Below are positions 8,967 through 17,756 of a stretch of 37,481 nt of DNA, piece after piece. The position numbers were made by a program, and so were the translations under genes. The DNA is taken from positions 1 to 37,481 of the forward strand of contig JAQUCT010000012.1 of the NCBI GenBank assembly GCA_028686075.1, written 5' to 3'. The stretch comes from Bacillota bacterium (GTDB taxonomy: Bacteria > Bacillota > Clostridia > Ch29). The notes under the pieces were generated by a model. The model worked only from the letters and a program-made list of their open reading frames with translations, was not told the DNA's origin and did not search any database. How positions within the stretch are numbered: the first letter of the stretch is position 1; the number at the start of each line of letters is the position of its first letter.

Positions 8967-9479
8967 ATGCTGATTAACAGGAAGACTACCTTGGCGGTAA
9001 GATGCCCCTGGTGCGGTAATATAAGCACAAACAAATTAGATCCGTTTGGTATTTCCGGCGATGACGGTATTACGGCGAAATGCCCGTGCGGTCAGGATTT
9101 GTTCACGCTGAAAAAGCGCAAAGCCGGAGGATATCAACTAAATATTTCATGTATAGCCTGCGATTATGAGCATATTTATAGATTAGGGTACAAGGAATTG
9201 TGGAAAACCAACCTTTTTATACTCAATTGCCATTATACCAATATGGAAGTATGTTTCCTGGGCAGGGAAACCGATGTTAAGCAAGCCGTGGAAAGATACG
9301 AAAGAGAAATGGAAGAAATAATAAAGGAACTGGGGATTGAGGAATTCCTTGAGGATGATGACCTGTGGAGCGAGAGTTTCACAAGGTTTTTGGATAGCGT
9401 AGAAAAGGTTAATTATAATAAGGAATTGGGGAAAAATATAGTTGACCTGATAGCCAGAGACCCAAATCATAGCAAGTAA
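8967..9479 (+). CDS. Small protein with three Cys pairs (putative zinc ribbon), function unknown
   Basis: The protein has 170 residues. GGGGAGG at 8952-8958 fits ATG 8967. I do not recognise the family. The N-terminal 70 residues have three cysteine pairs: CPWC (13, 16), CPC (39, 41) and CIAC (62, 65), a layout that suggests one or two zinc ribbons. The C-terminal half is acidic and helical (YEREMEEIIKELGIEEFLED) and has no membrane segment. It lies just upstream of the transaldolase-glpX-rho genes on the same strand but has its own ribosome site and a terminator before it. A role in nucleic acid or protein binding is only a guess. Confidence 0.75.
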   Translation: MLINRKTTLAVRCPWCGNISTNKLDPFGISGDDGITAKCPCGQDLFTLKKRKAGGYQLNISCIACDYEHIYRLGYKELWKTNLFILNCHYTNMEVCFLGRETDVKQAVERYEREMEEIIKELGIEEFLEDDDLWSESFTRFLDSVEKVNYNKELGKNIVDLIARDPNHSK

Positions 9480-9556
9480 CAAACCCTGGTGCTTAGAGCC
9501 CGTGGGAGCCCGAGGGCGAGGTACGGGCACTTAAATCGAGGGCAAGGAGGATGGCT

Positions 9557-10207
9557 GTGAAACTATTCATTGATACCGCAAACCTTGAGGAGATAAAAAA
9601 GGCTAATTCTATGGGCATAATCTGCGGCGTTACCACCAATCCCTCCTTGGTGGCTAAAGAGGGTGCCGATTTTAAACGAAGGATAAGGGATATCGCGTCG
9701 GTGGTAAAAGGACCAATAAGCGCGGAGGTGGTATCCATTAAGGCATCGGAAATGGTGGAAGAGGGCCGTGCCCTTGCCGCTATACACGAAAATGTTGTAA
9801 TTAAGGTACCCATTACCCCCGAAGGCCTGAAGGCAACCAATATACTGGCCTCTGAGGGCGTAGGCGTAAATACCACTCTTGTGTTTTCCGCCAACCAGGC
9901 ACTGCTGGCAGCCAGGGCCGGGGCGGCCTATGTCAGCCCCTTTGTGGGGAGGATGGACGATATAGGCAGCGATGGCATGGAGGTAGTGCGGGATATTGTG
10001 GATATTTTCCACATCCACGGGATATCATCCCAAGTAATCGCGGCAAGCATACGCCACCCAATGCATGTTACAAAGGCTGCCCTTGCGGGGGCCCATATTT
10101 CCACGATACCCTATAAGGTGCTTATGGCTATGGTTAAGCACCCTATGACCGATCTGGGGATAGAAAAGTTTTTGAAGGACTGGGACCAGGCAGGGGGTAA
10201 AATATAA
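9557..10207 (+). CDS. fsa: Transaldolase / fructose-6-phosphate aldolase-like
   Basis: The protein has 216 residues. GTG 9557 is preferred because AAGGAGG ends at 9550: the spacing is 6 for GTG 9557 but zero for ATG 9551. The family also begins MKxFIDTAN. The short single-domain transaldolase type (about 215 residues) is clear from [26 protein letters not shown], the Schiff-base lysine 83 in [15 protein letters not shown], and [14 protein letters not shown]. It transfers dihydroxyacetone units in the non-oxidative pentose phosphate pathway or cleaves fructose 6-phosphate. Sequence alone does not separate these activities. glpX follows 59 bases downstream, so the pair handles hexose phosphates. 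Confidence 0.93.
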   Translation: MKLFIDTANLEEIKKANSMGIICGVTTNPSLVAKEGADFKRRIRDIASVVKGPISAEVVSIKASEMVEEGRALAAIHENVVIKVPITPEGLKATNILASEGVGVNTTLVFSANQALLAARAGAAYVSPFVGRMDDIGSDGMEVVRDIVDIFHIHGISSQVIAASIRHPMHVTKAALAGAHISTIPYKVLMAMVKHPMTDLGIEKFLKDWDQAGGKI

Positions 10208-10227
10208 GGAATTGAAGGAGCTACTAA

Positions 10228-10247
10228 AGCCGGGGGCCAACCCGGCT
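10228..10247 (+). promoter_or_regulatory. Hairpin between fsa and glpX
   Basis: AGCCGGG (10228-10234) pairs with CCCGGCT (10241-10247) across a 6-base loop, followed by ATTTTAAGG. The T run is weak. It may be a partial terminator or an RNA-stability element that sets the fsa to glpX ratio. Confidence 0.45.
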
Positions 10248-10266
10248 ATTTTAAGGGGGTAATTTT

Positions 10267-11238
10267 TTGGACAGGGACCTTGCGCTAAACCTGGTGAGAG
10301 TGACCGAGGCGGCGGCACTGAAGGCCGCCAAACACATGGGCAGGGGTGACAAGAACGCCGCAGACCAGGCGGCAGTGGACGGTATGCGGCGGATGTTTGA
10401 TACCATCCACATAAACGGAGTGGTGGTAATTGGCGAAGGCGAAATGGACGAAGCACCGATGCTCTACATAGGGGAGAAGATTGGCTGCCGGGCTAAGGAT
10501 GATGTTAAGGTGGATATTGCGGTGGACCCCTTAGACGGTACGTCTTTGATTGCAAAGGGAAGGCCAAACGCCATATCGGTGGTGGCGATTGCTCCCGAGG
10601 GCTGCCTTCTCCATGCGCCGGATATGTATATGAACAAACTGGCGGTAAGTGCAAAGGCCAAGGGGGTTGCGGACATTAACGCACCTCTTGAGGATAACCT
10701 TAGGAACGTTGCCAAGGCGCTTAATAAGGACATTTCTGACCTGACGGTTACGATGCTGGACAGACCAAGGCACGAAGAAATGATAGACAAGATACGACGC
10801 TTAGGGGCAAGAATAAAGCTTTTCGGTGACGGTGATGTTGCTGCCGCTATAGCCGCAGCCTTTGAGTACACCGGGGTGGATATGCTGCTTGGAACAGGCG
10901 GTGCGCCGGAAGGCGTGATCGCGGCGGTGGCTATGAAATGTCTTGGAGCGGATTTCCAGGGCAAGCTCGTTCCTTACACCGACGAGGAAAAGGACCGGTG
11001 TCGCATGATGGGCATTGACGATACCAATAGGGTGCTGTATCTGGACGATTTGGTAAAGGGAAACGAGGCCTACTTCGCGGCCACCGGTGTTTCGGACGGA
11101 GAACTGCTAAAGGGTGTATTGTACTACGAAAAAGGAAGGGCAAAAACTCATTCCTTAGTAATGCGATCAGAAACGGGGACCATCAGGTTCATTGAGGCTA
11201 TCCACCAGCTCGAGAAAAAACCGGAATACGCAATTTAA
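10267..11238 (+). CDS. glpX: Fructose-1,6-bisphosphatase, class II
   Basis: The protein has 323 residues from TTG 10267 behind AAGGGGG at about 10253-10259. It hydrolyses fructose 1,6-bisphosphate to fructose 6-phosphate in gluconeogenesis and is cytoplasmic. The class II signature is complete: GEGEMDEAPMLYIG (metal-binding acidic residues), VAVDPLDGT-type motif seen as DIAVDPLDGTSLIAKGRPNA, and GTGGAPEGVIAAVAMKCLGA. Length is usual for the family. It is the second gene of the fsa-glpX unit and is followed by a terminator. This gene order next to rho and rpmE is common in Clostridia related to Desulfotomaculum. Confidence 0.96.
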   Translation: MDRDLALNLVRVTEAAALKAAKHMGRGDKNAADQAAVDGMRRMFDTIHINGVVVIGEGEMDEAPMLYIGEKIGCRAKDDVKVDIAVDPLDGTSLIAKGRPNAISVVAIAPEGCLLHAPDMYMNKLAVSAKAKGVADINAPLEDNLRNVAKALNKDISDLTVTMLDRPRHEEMIDKIRRLGARIKLFGDGDVAAAIAAAFEYTGVDMLLGTGGAPEGVIAAVAMKCLGADFQGKLVPYTDEEKDRCRMMGIDDTNRVLYLDDLVKGNEAYFAATGVSDGELLKGVLYYEKGRAKTHSLVMRSETGTIRFIEAIHQLEKKPEYAI

Positions 11239-11244
11239 TTTGAA

Positions 11245-11274
11245 AACGGGGCTATAAATTGCCCCGTTCTTGTC
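11245..11274 (+). terminator. Terminator after glpX
   Basis: AACGGGGC (11245-11252) and GCCCCGTT (11261-11268) form a perfect 8-bp stem around TATAAATT. The tail CTTGTC is poor in T, so termination may be partial. Confidence 0.6.
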
Positions 11275-11291
11275 AAGAATCCAAATACCTC

Positions 11292-11319
11292 TTGTAATGC
11301 TGAAAAAATGAAGTATAAT
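11292..11319 (+). promoter_or_regulatory. Putative sigma-A promoter for rho
   Basis: TTGTAA (11292-11297), a 16-base spacer and TATAAT (11314-11319) lie just after the glpX terminator. This would give a leader of about 225 bases before the rho start codon, most of it a MITE-like element. Confidence 0.45.
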
Positions 11320-11373
11320 ATGGGTATGTCTGAATACTCATCCCGAAACAATCCTATTTTGCCGATATAAATA

Positions 11374-11519
11374 ATATAGGAACAACGTATTAATAGTATT
11401 ACATTTCTTTATCTGTCATTCCGAAGGAGCGTAGCCCCCTGTCATTCTGAAGGGGCGAAGCCCGAAGAATCTGGCGATGACATTTTAGAAGATGTAAAAT
11501 CTTAAGTGCGTATATATAG
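11374..11519 (-). repeat. MITE-like element, copy D (inverted), in the rho leader
   Basis: In the minus direction it reads TATATATACGCACTTAAG, then ATTTTACATCTTCTAA, two TGTCAT...TTCGGGCTTCGCCCC-like modules, and ends with GTAATACTATTAATACGTTG. That is the same layout as copies C and E. It ends 34 bases before the rho start codon. The 267-base span between glpX and the upstream limit of the rho frame holds nothing else that I recognise. Confidence 0.75.
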
Positions 11520-11553
11520 TTGTGTTGTACACATAATCTTGGAGGTGCGTTTA

Positions 11554-12867
11554 TTGAACCAGTCAGAACTGGGCAGTAAGACTATTGCCGAATTAAGAAA
11601 CATTGCAAAGGATATGGACGTGAAAAGCCCGACTACCTATAAGAAGGCACAGTTGATAGAGCTTATTCTAGAAAAACAATTGGAGAAACTAAAGGGAGAT
11701 AAAATGAAACAGATTGCCGTCCTGGCCCAACCCGAACTTGTAACGGGAGTACTGGAGGTTTTACCCGACGGCTACGGATTTCTCCGCTCATCAAATTACC
11801 TTCCGGGAGCAGACGACGTTTACGTTTCCCCTTCCCAGATCAGAAAATTCAACCTTAAAACCGGAGATTTAATTACAGGTAAAACAAGGGCTGCAAAGGA
11901 TACAGAAAAGTACCATGCTCTTTTGTTCGTAGAAGCTGTAAACGGCGACAGGCCGGAGGTGGCAGCCAGGAGACCGGACTTTGACACGCTTACCCCCATT
12001 TATCCGGACAAAAGGATAACCCTCGAGCATTCACCCGCCGACCTTTCAACAAGATTAACCGATATCCTATCCCCCATAGGCAAGGGACAAAGGGGCCTTA
12101 TTGTGGCTCCGCCGAAGGCCGGAAAAACAATACTGCTCCAGAAGATAGCTAACAGCGTAGCCAATAACCATCCTGACATAAAGGTAATTGTGCTGCTCAT
12201 CGACGAGCGGCCGGAGGAAGTTACCGATATGCAAAGGTCCATAAAGGGCGACGTTGTTTATTCCACCTTTGACGAGCTGCCGGAGCATCACATCAGGGTG
12301 GCGGAAATGGTACTGGACCGGGCACAGAGGCTTGTGGAGCAAAAGAAAGACGTAATAATACTGCTGGATAGCATAACCAGGCTGGCACGGGCCTATAACC
12401 TCACTATACCTCCCACCGGAAGGACTCTGTCCGGGGGCCTTGACCCGGGGGCACTGCATAAACCCAAGAGGTTCTTTGGTGCGGCGAGGAACATAGAGGA
12501 GGGGGGAAGCCTCACAATACTGGCCACCGCCCTTATAGAAACCGGCAGCCGTATGGACGATGTTATATACGAGGAATTCAAGGGTACAGGTAATATGGAA
12601 CTCCACCTTGACCGGAAATTGTCCGAGAGAAGAATTTTCCCGGCCATAGACATGAACCGATCGGGGACAAGGCGGGAGGAATTGCTGCTTAACCAGGACG
12701 AGCTGGAGGCGGTATGGCATATCAGGAAGGCACTGGGGGCGGGGCAGCCCGCCGAGGTTACCGAGACCCTGATAAACAGGCTTGCGATGACCACCAATAA
12801 CAGGCAGTTCATAGATGTAGTAAAGAAGATGAAACTTTTAAATACAGATAGCAGATCGCAGTATTAG
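11554..12867 (+). CDS. rho: Transcription termination factor Rho
   Basis: The protein has 437 residues. TTG 11554 is chosen because GGAGGT lies at 11541-11546 and the product begins [20 protein letters not shown], the normal Rho N-terminal domain; an open frame further upstream runs into a repeat. Layout: Rho N-terminal helical domain 1-50, cold-shock-like RNA-binding domain about 60-130 ([20 protein letters not shown]), hexameric ATPase from 160. P-loop residues are [15 protein letters not shown]; Walker B is [17 protein letters not shown]; the Q and R loops follow. There is no large insertion as in actinobacterial Rho. It is an RNA-dependent helicase that ends transcription. It is transcribed alone, with a convergent gene after it. 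Confidence 0.97.
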   Translation: MNQSELGSKTIAELRNIAKDMDVKSPTTYKKAQLIELILEKQLEKLKGDKMKQIAVLAQPELVTGVLEVLPDGYGFLRSSNYLPGADDVYVSPSQIRKFNLKTGDLITGKTRAAKDTEKYHALLFVEAVNGDRPEVAARRPDFDTLTPIYPDKRITLEHSPADLSTRLTDILSPIGKGQRGLIVAPPKAGKTILLQKIANSVANNHPDIKVIVLLIDERPEEVTDMQRSIKGDVVYSTFDELPEHHIRVAEMVLDRAQRLVEQKKDVIILLDSITRLARAYNLTIPPTGRTLSGGLDPGALHKPKRFFGAARNIEEGGSLTILATALIETGSRMDDVIYEEFKGTGNMELHLDRKLSERRIFPAIDMNRSGTRREELLLNQDELEAVWHIRKALGAGQPAEVTETLINRLAMTTNNRQFIDVVKKMKLLNTDSRSQY

Positions 12868-12926
12868 AACCTGATACCTGGTATGTGCTGGTATTCATGA
12901 AGCCTAATTGTATTTGTATATAATCT

Positions 12927-12952
12927 AAGCCCGCCGTTTACGCGGCGGGCTT
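12927..12952. terminator. Bidirectional terminator between rho and the aminotransferase
   Basis: AAGCCCGCCG (12927-12936) pairs perfectly with CGGCGGGCTT (12943-12952) around TTTACG. T-rich sequence follows on the + strand (TTTGCTT). It lies between two convergent genes and can serve both. Confidence 0.85.
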
Positions 12953-12955
12953 TGC

Positions 12956-14140
12956 TTACAGCAGTTCTTGCAGGGCTTCTCCCATCCTCTTTATGCCCTC
13001 TGTTATCCTGTCCTCCGGCATGGCGGAAAAACTGAACCTTGCGGTGTTGTGTCCGCCTCCGTTGGGGTAGAAGGGAGCACCGGGGATATAGGCGACATTT
13101 TTCTCCAGCACCTTGGGCATAAGCTCGGTGGTGTTTATATGCTCCGGGAACTCTACCCACAGGAACAGGCCGCCGTCGGCGATGTTTATTTTCACTTCCT
13201 TGGGGAAGTGTTTTTTCATCTGTTCTACCATTACTTCTCTTCTTTTTCTGTATACCTCTATCAGCTCTTGGATGCGGCCATCCAGGTCGTACATTTCCAT
13301 GTATGTATTAATCTGTCGCTGGGTGAGTGAGTTTACCTGCAGGTCCGCTCCCTGTTTTATCAGGTTGTATTTACCCAGTATCTCTTTTCCGGCGCATACC
13401 CAGCCTATCCTTAATCCCGGGGCCAGGGTTTTGGAGAAGGTGCCCAGGAATACCACCCTGTCCTGGGTATCGAAGGACTTAATCGCCGGTTTGGGCTGTC
13501 CCGAGTACCTCAATTCATAATAGGGGTTGTCCTCTATTACTACTTTGTTGTATTTGTTGGCCAACTCCACAAGCTGTTTCCTTCTCTCCGCCGACCAGGA
13601 TTTTCCCGTTGGGTTCTGAAAATCTGGGATTACGTATATAAACTTAACTCTCGAGTTGATCTTTAGAGTTTCCTCCAGCTCGTCCATAAGCATGCCATCA
13701 TCGTCCATCGGGATGTCAATAAACTCGCACTGGTAGGCCCTGAACGCGTTTATAGCTCCTAGGTAGCTGGGTTTTTCGCAGACCACCGCGTCTCCGGGGT
13801 TCAGGAATACTTTGCCGCAAAAGTCGAGTCCCTGCTGGGAACCGGCTGTGAACAGTACGTTGTCCGCGGTGATATCCTTTATGCCAATCCTATCCAGTCT
13901 TTCCACAACCTTTTCCCTTAAGGGGAGATAACCGTCGGTTGGCCCGTACTGCAGGGCTTTTTGCCCGTCCTCGTCCAATACTTTAATAGTTACCTTTTTC
14001 ATTTCATCAACCGGGAAGAATTCTGCGGCCGGCATTCCGCCTCCAAAGGAAATTACCTCCGGTCTTTCGGTAAGCTTTAAGACCTCGCGTATAGTGGAGG
14101 CCTTGACATTGTTCATCCTGTCTGCAAATTGAAAAGTCAT
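12956..14140 (-). CDS. PLP-dependent aminotransferase, class I/II (LysN/2-aminoadipate type)
   Basis: The protein has 394 residues, starting at ATG 14138-14140 behind GGAGGTGAGG. It is a fold type I enzyme: QYGPTDGYLPLRE, TAGSQQGLDFCGKVFLNPGD, FQNPTG (Asn175), VIEDNPYYELRY (Asp204), and the PLP lysine 237 in FLGTFSKTLAPGLRIGW. The N-terminus, FADRMNNVKASTIREVLKL, and the SFGGGMP motif are typical of the aminoadipate/aspartate/branched-chain aminotransferase group related to MocR catalytic domains, but there is no DNA-binding domain here. It transfers amino groups to 2-oxoglutarate in the cytoplasm; the exact substrate cannot be told. It is one of only two genes on the minus strand. Confidence 0.9.
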   Translation of the reverse strand: MTFQFADRMNNVKASTIREVLKLTERPEVISFGGGMPAAEFFPVDEMKKVTIKVLDEDGQKALQYGPTDGYLPLREKVVERLDRIGIKDITADNVLFTAGSQQGLDFCGKVFLNPGDAVVCEKPSYLGAINAFRAYQCEFIDIPMDDDGMLMDELEETLKINSRVKFIYVIPDFQNPTGKSWSAERRKQLVELANKYNKVVIEDNPYYELRYSGQPKPAIKSFDTQDRVVFLGTFSKTLAPGLRIGWVCAGKEILGKYNLIKQGADLQVNSLTQRQINTYMEMYDLDGRIQELIEVYRKRREVMVEQMKKHFPKEVKINIADGGLFLWVEFPEHINTTELMPKVLEKNVAYIPGAPFYPNGGGHNTARFSFSAMPEDRITEGIKRMGEALQELL

Positions 14141-14164
14141 TACCTCACCTCCGGTGATATTTTG

Positions 14165-14176
14165 ATTGTATACAAT
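14165..14176. promoter_or_regulatory. Perfect palindrome upstream of the aminotransferase, possible operator
   Basis: ATTGTATACAAT is a perfect 12-bp palindrome 25 bases before the aminotransferase start. Palindromes centred on GTATAC are typical of GntR-family operators. No GntR gene is present in the window, so the regulator is unknown. Confidence 0.35.
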
Positions 14177-14218
14177 ATTATTGTAACACTAATTCGAATT
14201 TTTTTACAGTAGGAAATG

Positions 14219-14274
14219 CAGGTTACAGGTCACAGGTGCCAGTTGGTAGTCCGTAGTTCGTAGCTGATAGGAGA
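14219..14274. repeat. Array of eight degenerate heptamers
   Basis: The 56 bases split exactly into CAGGTTA, CAGGTCA, CAGGTGC, CAGTTGG, TAGTCCG, TAGTTCG, TAGCTGA and TAGGAGA. Each unit is YAG plus four bases, and neighbouring units are more alike than distant ones. It lies between two divergent transcription units and codes for nothing. Confidence 0.6.
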
Positions 14275-14346
14275 CCTAGCTGTATTTGCTTACCATCTGG
14301 GTTGGGCGGGGCGCCGTATTGTAGCACCATTGTCAATAAAATTAAT

Positions 14347-14375
14347 TTGCGGGGGAATAATAGTTGTGTTATAAT
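14347..14375 (+). promoter_or_regulatory. Sigma-A-type promoter for rpmE
   Basis: TTGCGG (14347-14352), a 17-base spacer and a perfect TATAAT (14370-14375) lie 48 bases before the rpmE start. Confidence 0.65.
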
Positions 14376-14422
14376 ACTATAGTTGAATTACCGCATTATA
14401 GCAAAGAAAGAGGTGAACCAAC

Positions 14423-14638
14423 GTGAAAGAAGGAATTCATCCTGAATACAAAAAGGCAGTGGTAAGGTGCGCCTGCGGCGAAACCTTTGAAACCGGTTCG
14501 GTTAAGGAAGAACTCAAAGTGGAGATTTGCTCCAAGTGCCATCCCTTCTTTACAGGACGCCAGAAATTTGTAGATACCGGTGGCCGTGTTGATAAATTCA
14601 AAAAGAAATACGGTTTATCCGATGATACGGATGCTTAA
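14423..14638 (+). CDS. rpmE: 50S ribosomal protein L31, zinc-binding type
   Basis: The protein has 71 residues from GTG 14423 with AGAGGTG before it. It starts [20 protein letters not shown] and carries the four zinc ligands Cys16, Cys18, Cys36 and Cys39, so it is the C+ form used in zinc-replete cells. [20 protein letters not shown] is the family signature. It sits at the head of the rpmE-yqhQ-prmC-prfA run, a common order in this group. A few extra acidic residues extend the C-terminus. Confidence 0.97.
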   Translation: MKEGIHPEYKKAVVRCACGETFETGSVKEELKVEICSKCHPFFTGRQKFVDTGGRVDKFKKKYGLSDDTDA

Positions 14639-14694
14639 ATAGCGGATATGGACTGGTGGCCGAGCCAGTCTATATTTGTATGGGGGAATAAAAA

Positions 14695-15636
14695 ATGGGT
14701 GACAACAAAAAGGTTTGTCCTACCAGTATGGGAGGGCAGGCGGTTATTGAGGGTGTCCTTATGAAGGGGCCCAAAAGCACCGCCATTGCGCTTAGAAAGG
14801 CCGACGGGGAGATACTGATACACCGTGAGCAGCTAAAGGGTATCGACAAAAAATACCCTATTTTCAGGCTGCCCATCTTCAGGGGAATGTACACGCTTAT
14901 AGATACCATGGTGCTGGGTGTAAGGGCCCTGACGTTCTCGGCCGAGCAGGTGGAGCTTGACGAGGGCAATGGGGAGCCTTCGAAGTTTGACAAATTTTTC
15001 GATAAACTGTTCGGTGACAAAGCAGAGCAGGCGGCCATATATCTGTCGGTTGTTTTGTCGCTGGTTCTCACCATAGGGCTCTTTATAGTGCTGCCTACCT
15101 ACCTTATAAGGTTCTTTAAATTTGCCTCCGGGGGCACCGTTTTCATGAACCTCATGGAGGGTGTGCTTAGGATAAGCATATTCCTTGTTTATCTTTTGGC
15201 GGTAAGTAGGATGAAGGACATCCAAAGGGTGTTTGAATATCACGGTGCCGAGCACAAGACGATACACTGCTACGAGCACGGGGAGGACCTTACCCCGGAA
15301 AACGCAGCCCGATACCCGCGGCTGCACCCCCGGTGCGGAACAAGCTTTCTGCTTATAGTGCTTGTTGTGAGTATTATACTGTTTTCCTTCATAGGCTGGC
15401 CTAATATGGCGGTGCGAATAGTATCCAGGATTCTGCTTATGCCGTTGGTGGGAGGCATCTCCTACGAGATAATAAAATGGGCAGGCCGGAGCGAGAGCCT
15501 TCTTGCGAGGATTGTAAGGGCACCGGGAATGTTTTTGCAAAACCTGACCACCAGGGAGCCGGACAGCAAGCAACTGGAAGTGGCAATAGCCTCCTTAAAG
15601 GCTGTGGCGGCAGAGGAAGAAGGGGCGCGCCGGTAA
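14695..15636 (+). CDS. yqhQ: DUF1385 family membrane protein (YqhQ-like)
   Basis: The protein has 313 residues. It begins with the hallmark GGQAVIEGVLMKGP and continues FRLPIFRGMYTLIDTMVLG. Membrane helices lie at about 120-142 and 152-172, and again at about 218-238 and 243-265. Between them a conserved polar segment has Glu, His and Cys residues (EYHGAEHKTIHCYEHGEDLT, HPRCGTSF), which could bind metal. The biochemical function of this family is not known to me. The stop overlaps the prmC start (TAATG), so the two are translationally coupled. Confidence 0.88.
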   Translation: MGDNKKVCPTSMGGQAVIEGVLMKGPKSTAIALRKADGEILIHREQLKGIDKKYPIFRLPIFRGMYTLIDTMVLGVRALTFSAEQVELDEGNGEPSKFDKFFDKLFGDKAEQAAIYLSVVLSLVLTIGLFIVLPTYLIRFFKFASGGTVFMNLMEGVLRISIFLVYLLAVSRMKDIQRVFEYHGAEHKTIHCYEHGEDLTPENAARYPRLHPRCGTSFLLIVLVVSIILFSFIGWPNMAVRIVSRILLMPLVGGISYEIIKWAGRSESLLARIVRAPGMFLQNLTTREPDSKQLEVAIASLKAVAAEEEGARR

Positions 15637-16553
15637 TGAAAGGAAACACTGTAAGGGAATTAGCAGCCAAGGGTGTGGATAGGCTTAGGCGGGCAGGCGT
15701 GGAAAGCCCGCGGCTGGACGCGGAGCTGCTGCTTGCAAAGGTTTTGGACAAGGACAGGCATTTCCTTCATGTAAACCCGGATTATTGTCCGGATGTCGGG
15801 GTAGAGGCGGAATACTACGCTTTACTTAACCGCAGGGCCGCCGGGGAGCCTTTGCAGTATTTAACCGGCATCCAGGAATTTATGGGGCTTGTATTTACCG
15901 TTAACCCCTCGGTGCTTATACCCCGCTCGGATACCGAGACCCTTGTGGAAGAGGTGCTTGACCGGCTGAAGGGGTACCGGGGGATGGGGGTATCCGAAAC
16001 GCCCGAAACGCCCGGGTCGGGGATGGACGGCGATAGAGTCCTTGGGCTTGACCTTGGCACCGGTAGCGGAGCTATTGCCGTCAGCCTTGCATGCTACTTT
16101 GCGGGTCTTTATGTAAAGGCGGTGGATATTTCACCGGAGGCCCTGCGGGTTGCACAAAAAAATGCCGTAAGGCACGGAGTGGCGGACAGAATCGATTTTT
16201 TAAGGGGAGACCTGTTCTCGCCCTTTGAGGGAACGGGCCAAAAGTTTGACCTTATCGTGTCCAATCCTCCCTATATATCCGGAAAGGAGATGCGAGAGCT
16301 CCAGCGGGAAGTCCTGCACGAGCCGCAATCTGCCCTTTACGGCGGGAGCGACGGGCTTTGTTTCTACAAAAAAATAGTGGCCGGGGCTCCGGAATTTTTA
16401 AAAAGGGGAGGCCTTCTGGCCGTTGAAATTGGGTACGACCAAGCTGCGGCGGTTATAGATTTATTGAACCAAACCGGTGTCTTTAAATACACAGAAGTGG
16501 TTAAGGACCTGGCGGGAAGGTGCAGGGTGGTGTTGGCAGCTGCCCATAATTAA
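15636..16553 (+). CDS. prmC: Peptide chain release factor N5-glutamine methyltransferase
   Basis: The protein has 305 residues. ATG 15636 overlaps the yqhQ stop by one base; the longer open frame upstream lies inside yqhQ and is not used. The N-terminal helical domain covers 1-85 and the Rossmann-type SAM domain follows: LGLDLGTGSGAIAVSLA binds SAM, and VSNPPYIS is the catalytic NPPY motif that holds the glutamine. It methylates the GGQ glutamine of release factors, and its substrate RF1 is encoded next. A Gly- and Pro-rich stretch of about 20 residues (about 112-130) before the SAM motif is slightly longer than usual. Confidence 0.96.
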   Translation: MKGNTVRELAAKGVDRLRRAGVESPRLDAELLLAKVLDKDRHFLHVNPDYCPDVGVEAEYYALLNRRAAGEPLQYLTGIQEFMGLVFTVNPSVLIPRSDTETLVEEVLDRLKGYRGMGVSETPETPGSGMDGDRVLGLDLGTGSGAIAVSLACYFAGLYVKAVDISPEALRVAQKNAVRHGVADRIDFLRGDLFSPFEGTGQKFDLIVSNPPYISGKEMRELQREVLHEPQSALYGGSDGLCFYKKIVAGAPEFLKRGGLLAVEIGYDQAAAVIDLLNQTGVFKYTEVVKDLAGRCRVVLAAAHN

Positions 16554-16601
16554 AACAATATCCATGACTGGGAACAGTACACAACGTTAGGGGTGAATGC
16601 T

Positions 16602-17663
16602 ATGCTGGAAAAACTTGATTTTCTTACAGATAAATATAAAGAACTAAACCTAAAAATATCCGATCCTGAGATAATTGCCGACAACACCGTATGGACAAAA
16701 TACGTAAAAGAGCATGCGGATATAGAGCCGGTGGTTATAAAGTACCGGGAATACAAGAAAACCGTATCCGAGCTTTCAGATGCCAAGGAGATGCTGGAGG
16801 AGGCAAAGGATAAGGAATTCGAGGAAATGGTAAAAAACGAGATAGCCGAACTAACCGATAAAATGGAGACGCTGGAGCAGGAACTGAAGTTTTTGCTGCT
16901 TCCAAAGGACCCCAACGACGAGAAGAACGTGTTTGTTGAAATTCGGGCGGGGACTGGTGGCGAAGAAGCCGCGCTTTTTGCGGGCACTTTGTTCAGGATG
17001 TACAACAGGTACGCCGAGCGAAGGGGCTGGACGTCCGAGATTATTAGCTCGAACGCCACCAATATAGGCGGCTTCAAGGAAGTGATTTTTATGCTGGAGG
17101 GTAAAGGTGCCTACAGCAGGCTGAAGTATGAGAGCGGCGTGCACAGGGTGCAGCGGATTCCGTCCACAGAGTCCGGGGGTAGGATACACACCTCCGCTGC
17201 AACAGTAGCGGTTCTTCCCGAGGCCCAGGACGTGGATGTAGATATAAACCCCAACGATTTGCGGATAGACGTTTTCAGGTCGTCGGGGCACGGTGGTCAG
17301 AGTGTAAATACCACCGATTCCGCAGTTAGGATAACGCATATTCCCACTGGGCTGGTGGTTTCATGCCAGGATGAGAAATCCCAGCTAAAAAATAAGGAAA
17401 AGGCACTTAAGGTTTTGAAGGCGCGGCTTTTGGACATGGAGATTGCCCGGCAGAACCAGGAGATCGCCCAGTCGCGGAAAAGCCAGGTGGGTTCCGGGGA
17501 TAGGAGCGAGAGGATACGCACCTACAACTATCCCCAGGGGAGGGTTACAGACCACAGGATAGGGCTTACCTTGTACCAGCTGGAGAACTTCCTGGACGGC
17601 GATTTGGAGGAGATGATAGACGCGCTTATAACAAGCGATCAGGCGGAGAAACTGAAAAAATAA
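16602..17663 (+). CDS. prfA: Peptide chain release factor 1
   Basis: The protein has 353 residues. ATG 16602 follows AGGGGTG at 16589-16595 with proper spacing; an in-frame GTG at 16593 overlaps that site. It recognises UAA and UAG and triggers peptidyl-tRNA hydrolysis. The catalytic GGQ motif is in [19 protein letters not shown], and the N-terminal coiled coil and the [11 protein letters not shown] motif are present. Order prmC then prfA is the reverse of that in Bacillus but is usual in Desulfotomaculum-like genomes. Confidence 0.97.
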   Translation: MLEKLDFLTDKYKELNLKISDPEIIADNTVWTKYVKEHADIEPVVIKYREYKKTVSELSDAKEMLEEAKDKEFEEMVKNEIAELTDKMETLEQELKFLLLPKDPNDEKNVFVEIRAGTGGEEAALFAGTLFRMYNRYAERRGWTSEIISSNATNIGGFKEVIFMLEGKGAYSRLKYESGVHRVQRIPSTESGGRIHTSAATVAVLPEAQDVDVDINPNDLRIDVFRSSGHGGQSVNTTDSAVRITHIPTGLVVSCQDEKSQLKNKEKALKVLKARLLDMEIARQNQEIAQSRKSQVGSGDRSERIRTYNYPQGRVTDHRIGLTLYQLENFLDGDLEEMIDALITSDQAEKLKK

Positions 17664-17664
17664 A

Positions 17665-17689
17665 AACCAGGAGAACCGTCCCCTTGGTT
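17665..17689. repeat. Core-repeat hairpin after prfA
   Basis: AACCA (17665-17669) pairs with TGGTT (17685-17689) around a loop holding the core GAACCGTCCCC (17673-17683). It starts right at the prfA stop codon and has no T run. Confidence 0.6.
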
Positions 17690-17756
17690 ATTGTGCTATT
17701 AGCCCGGTGGAGGGAATAGAATCATAACAGCGAATTCTTCCAGGGAGTGATTTGCG

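Noticed and set aside
15477-15635. N-terminal extension of prmC
   Set aside because: It lies inside yqhQ in a different frame; the ATG at 15636 overlapping the yqhQ stop matches the family start.
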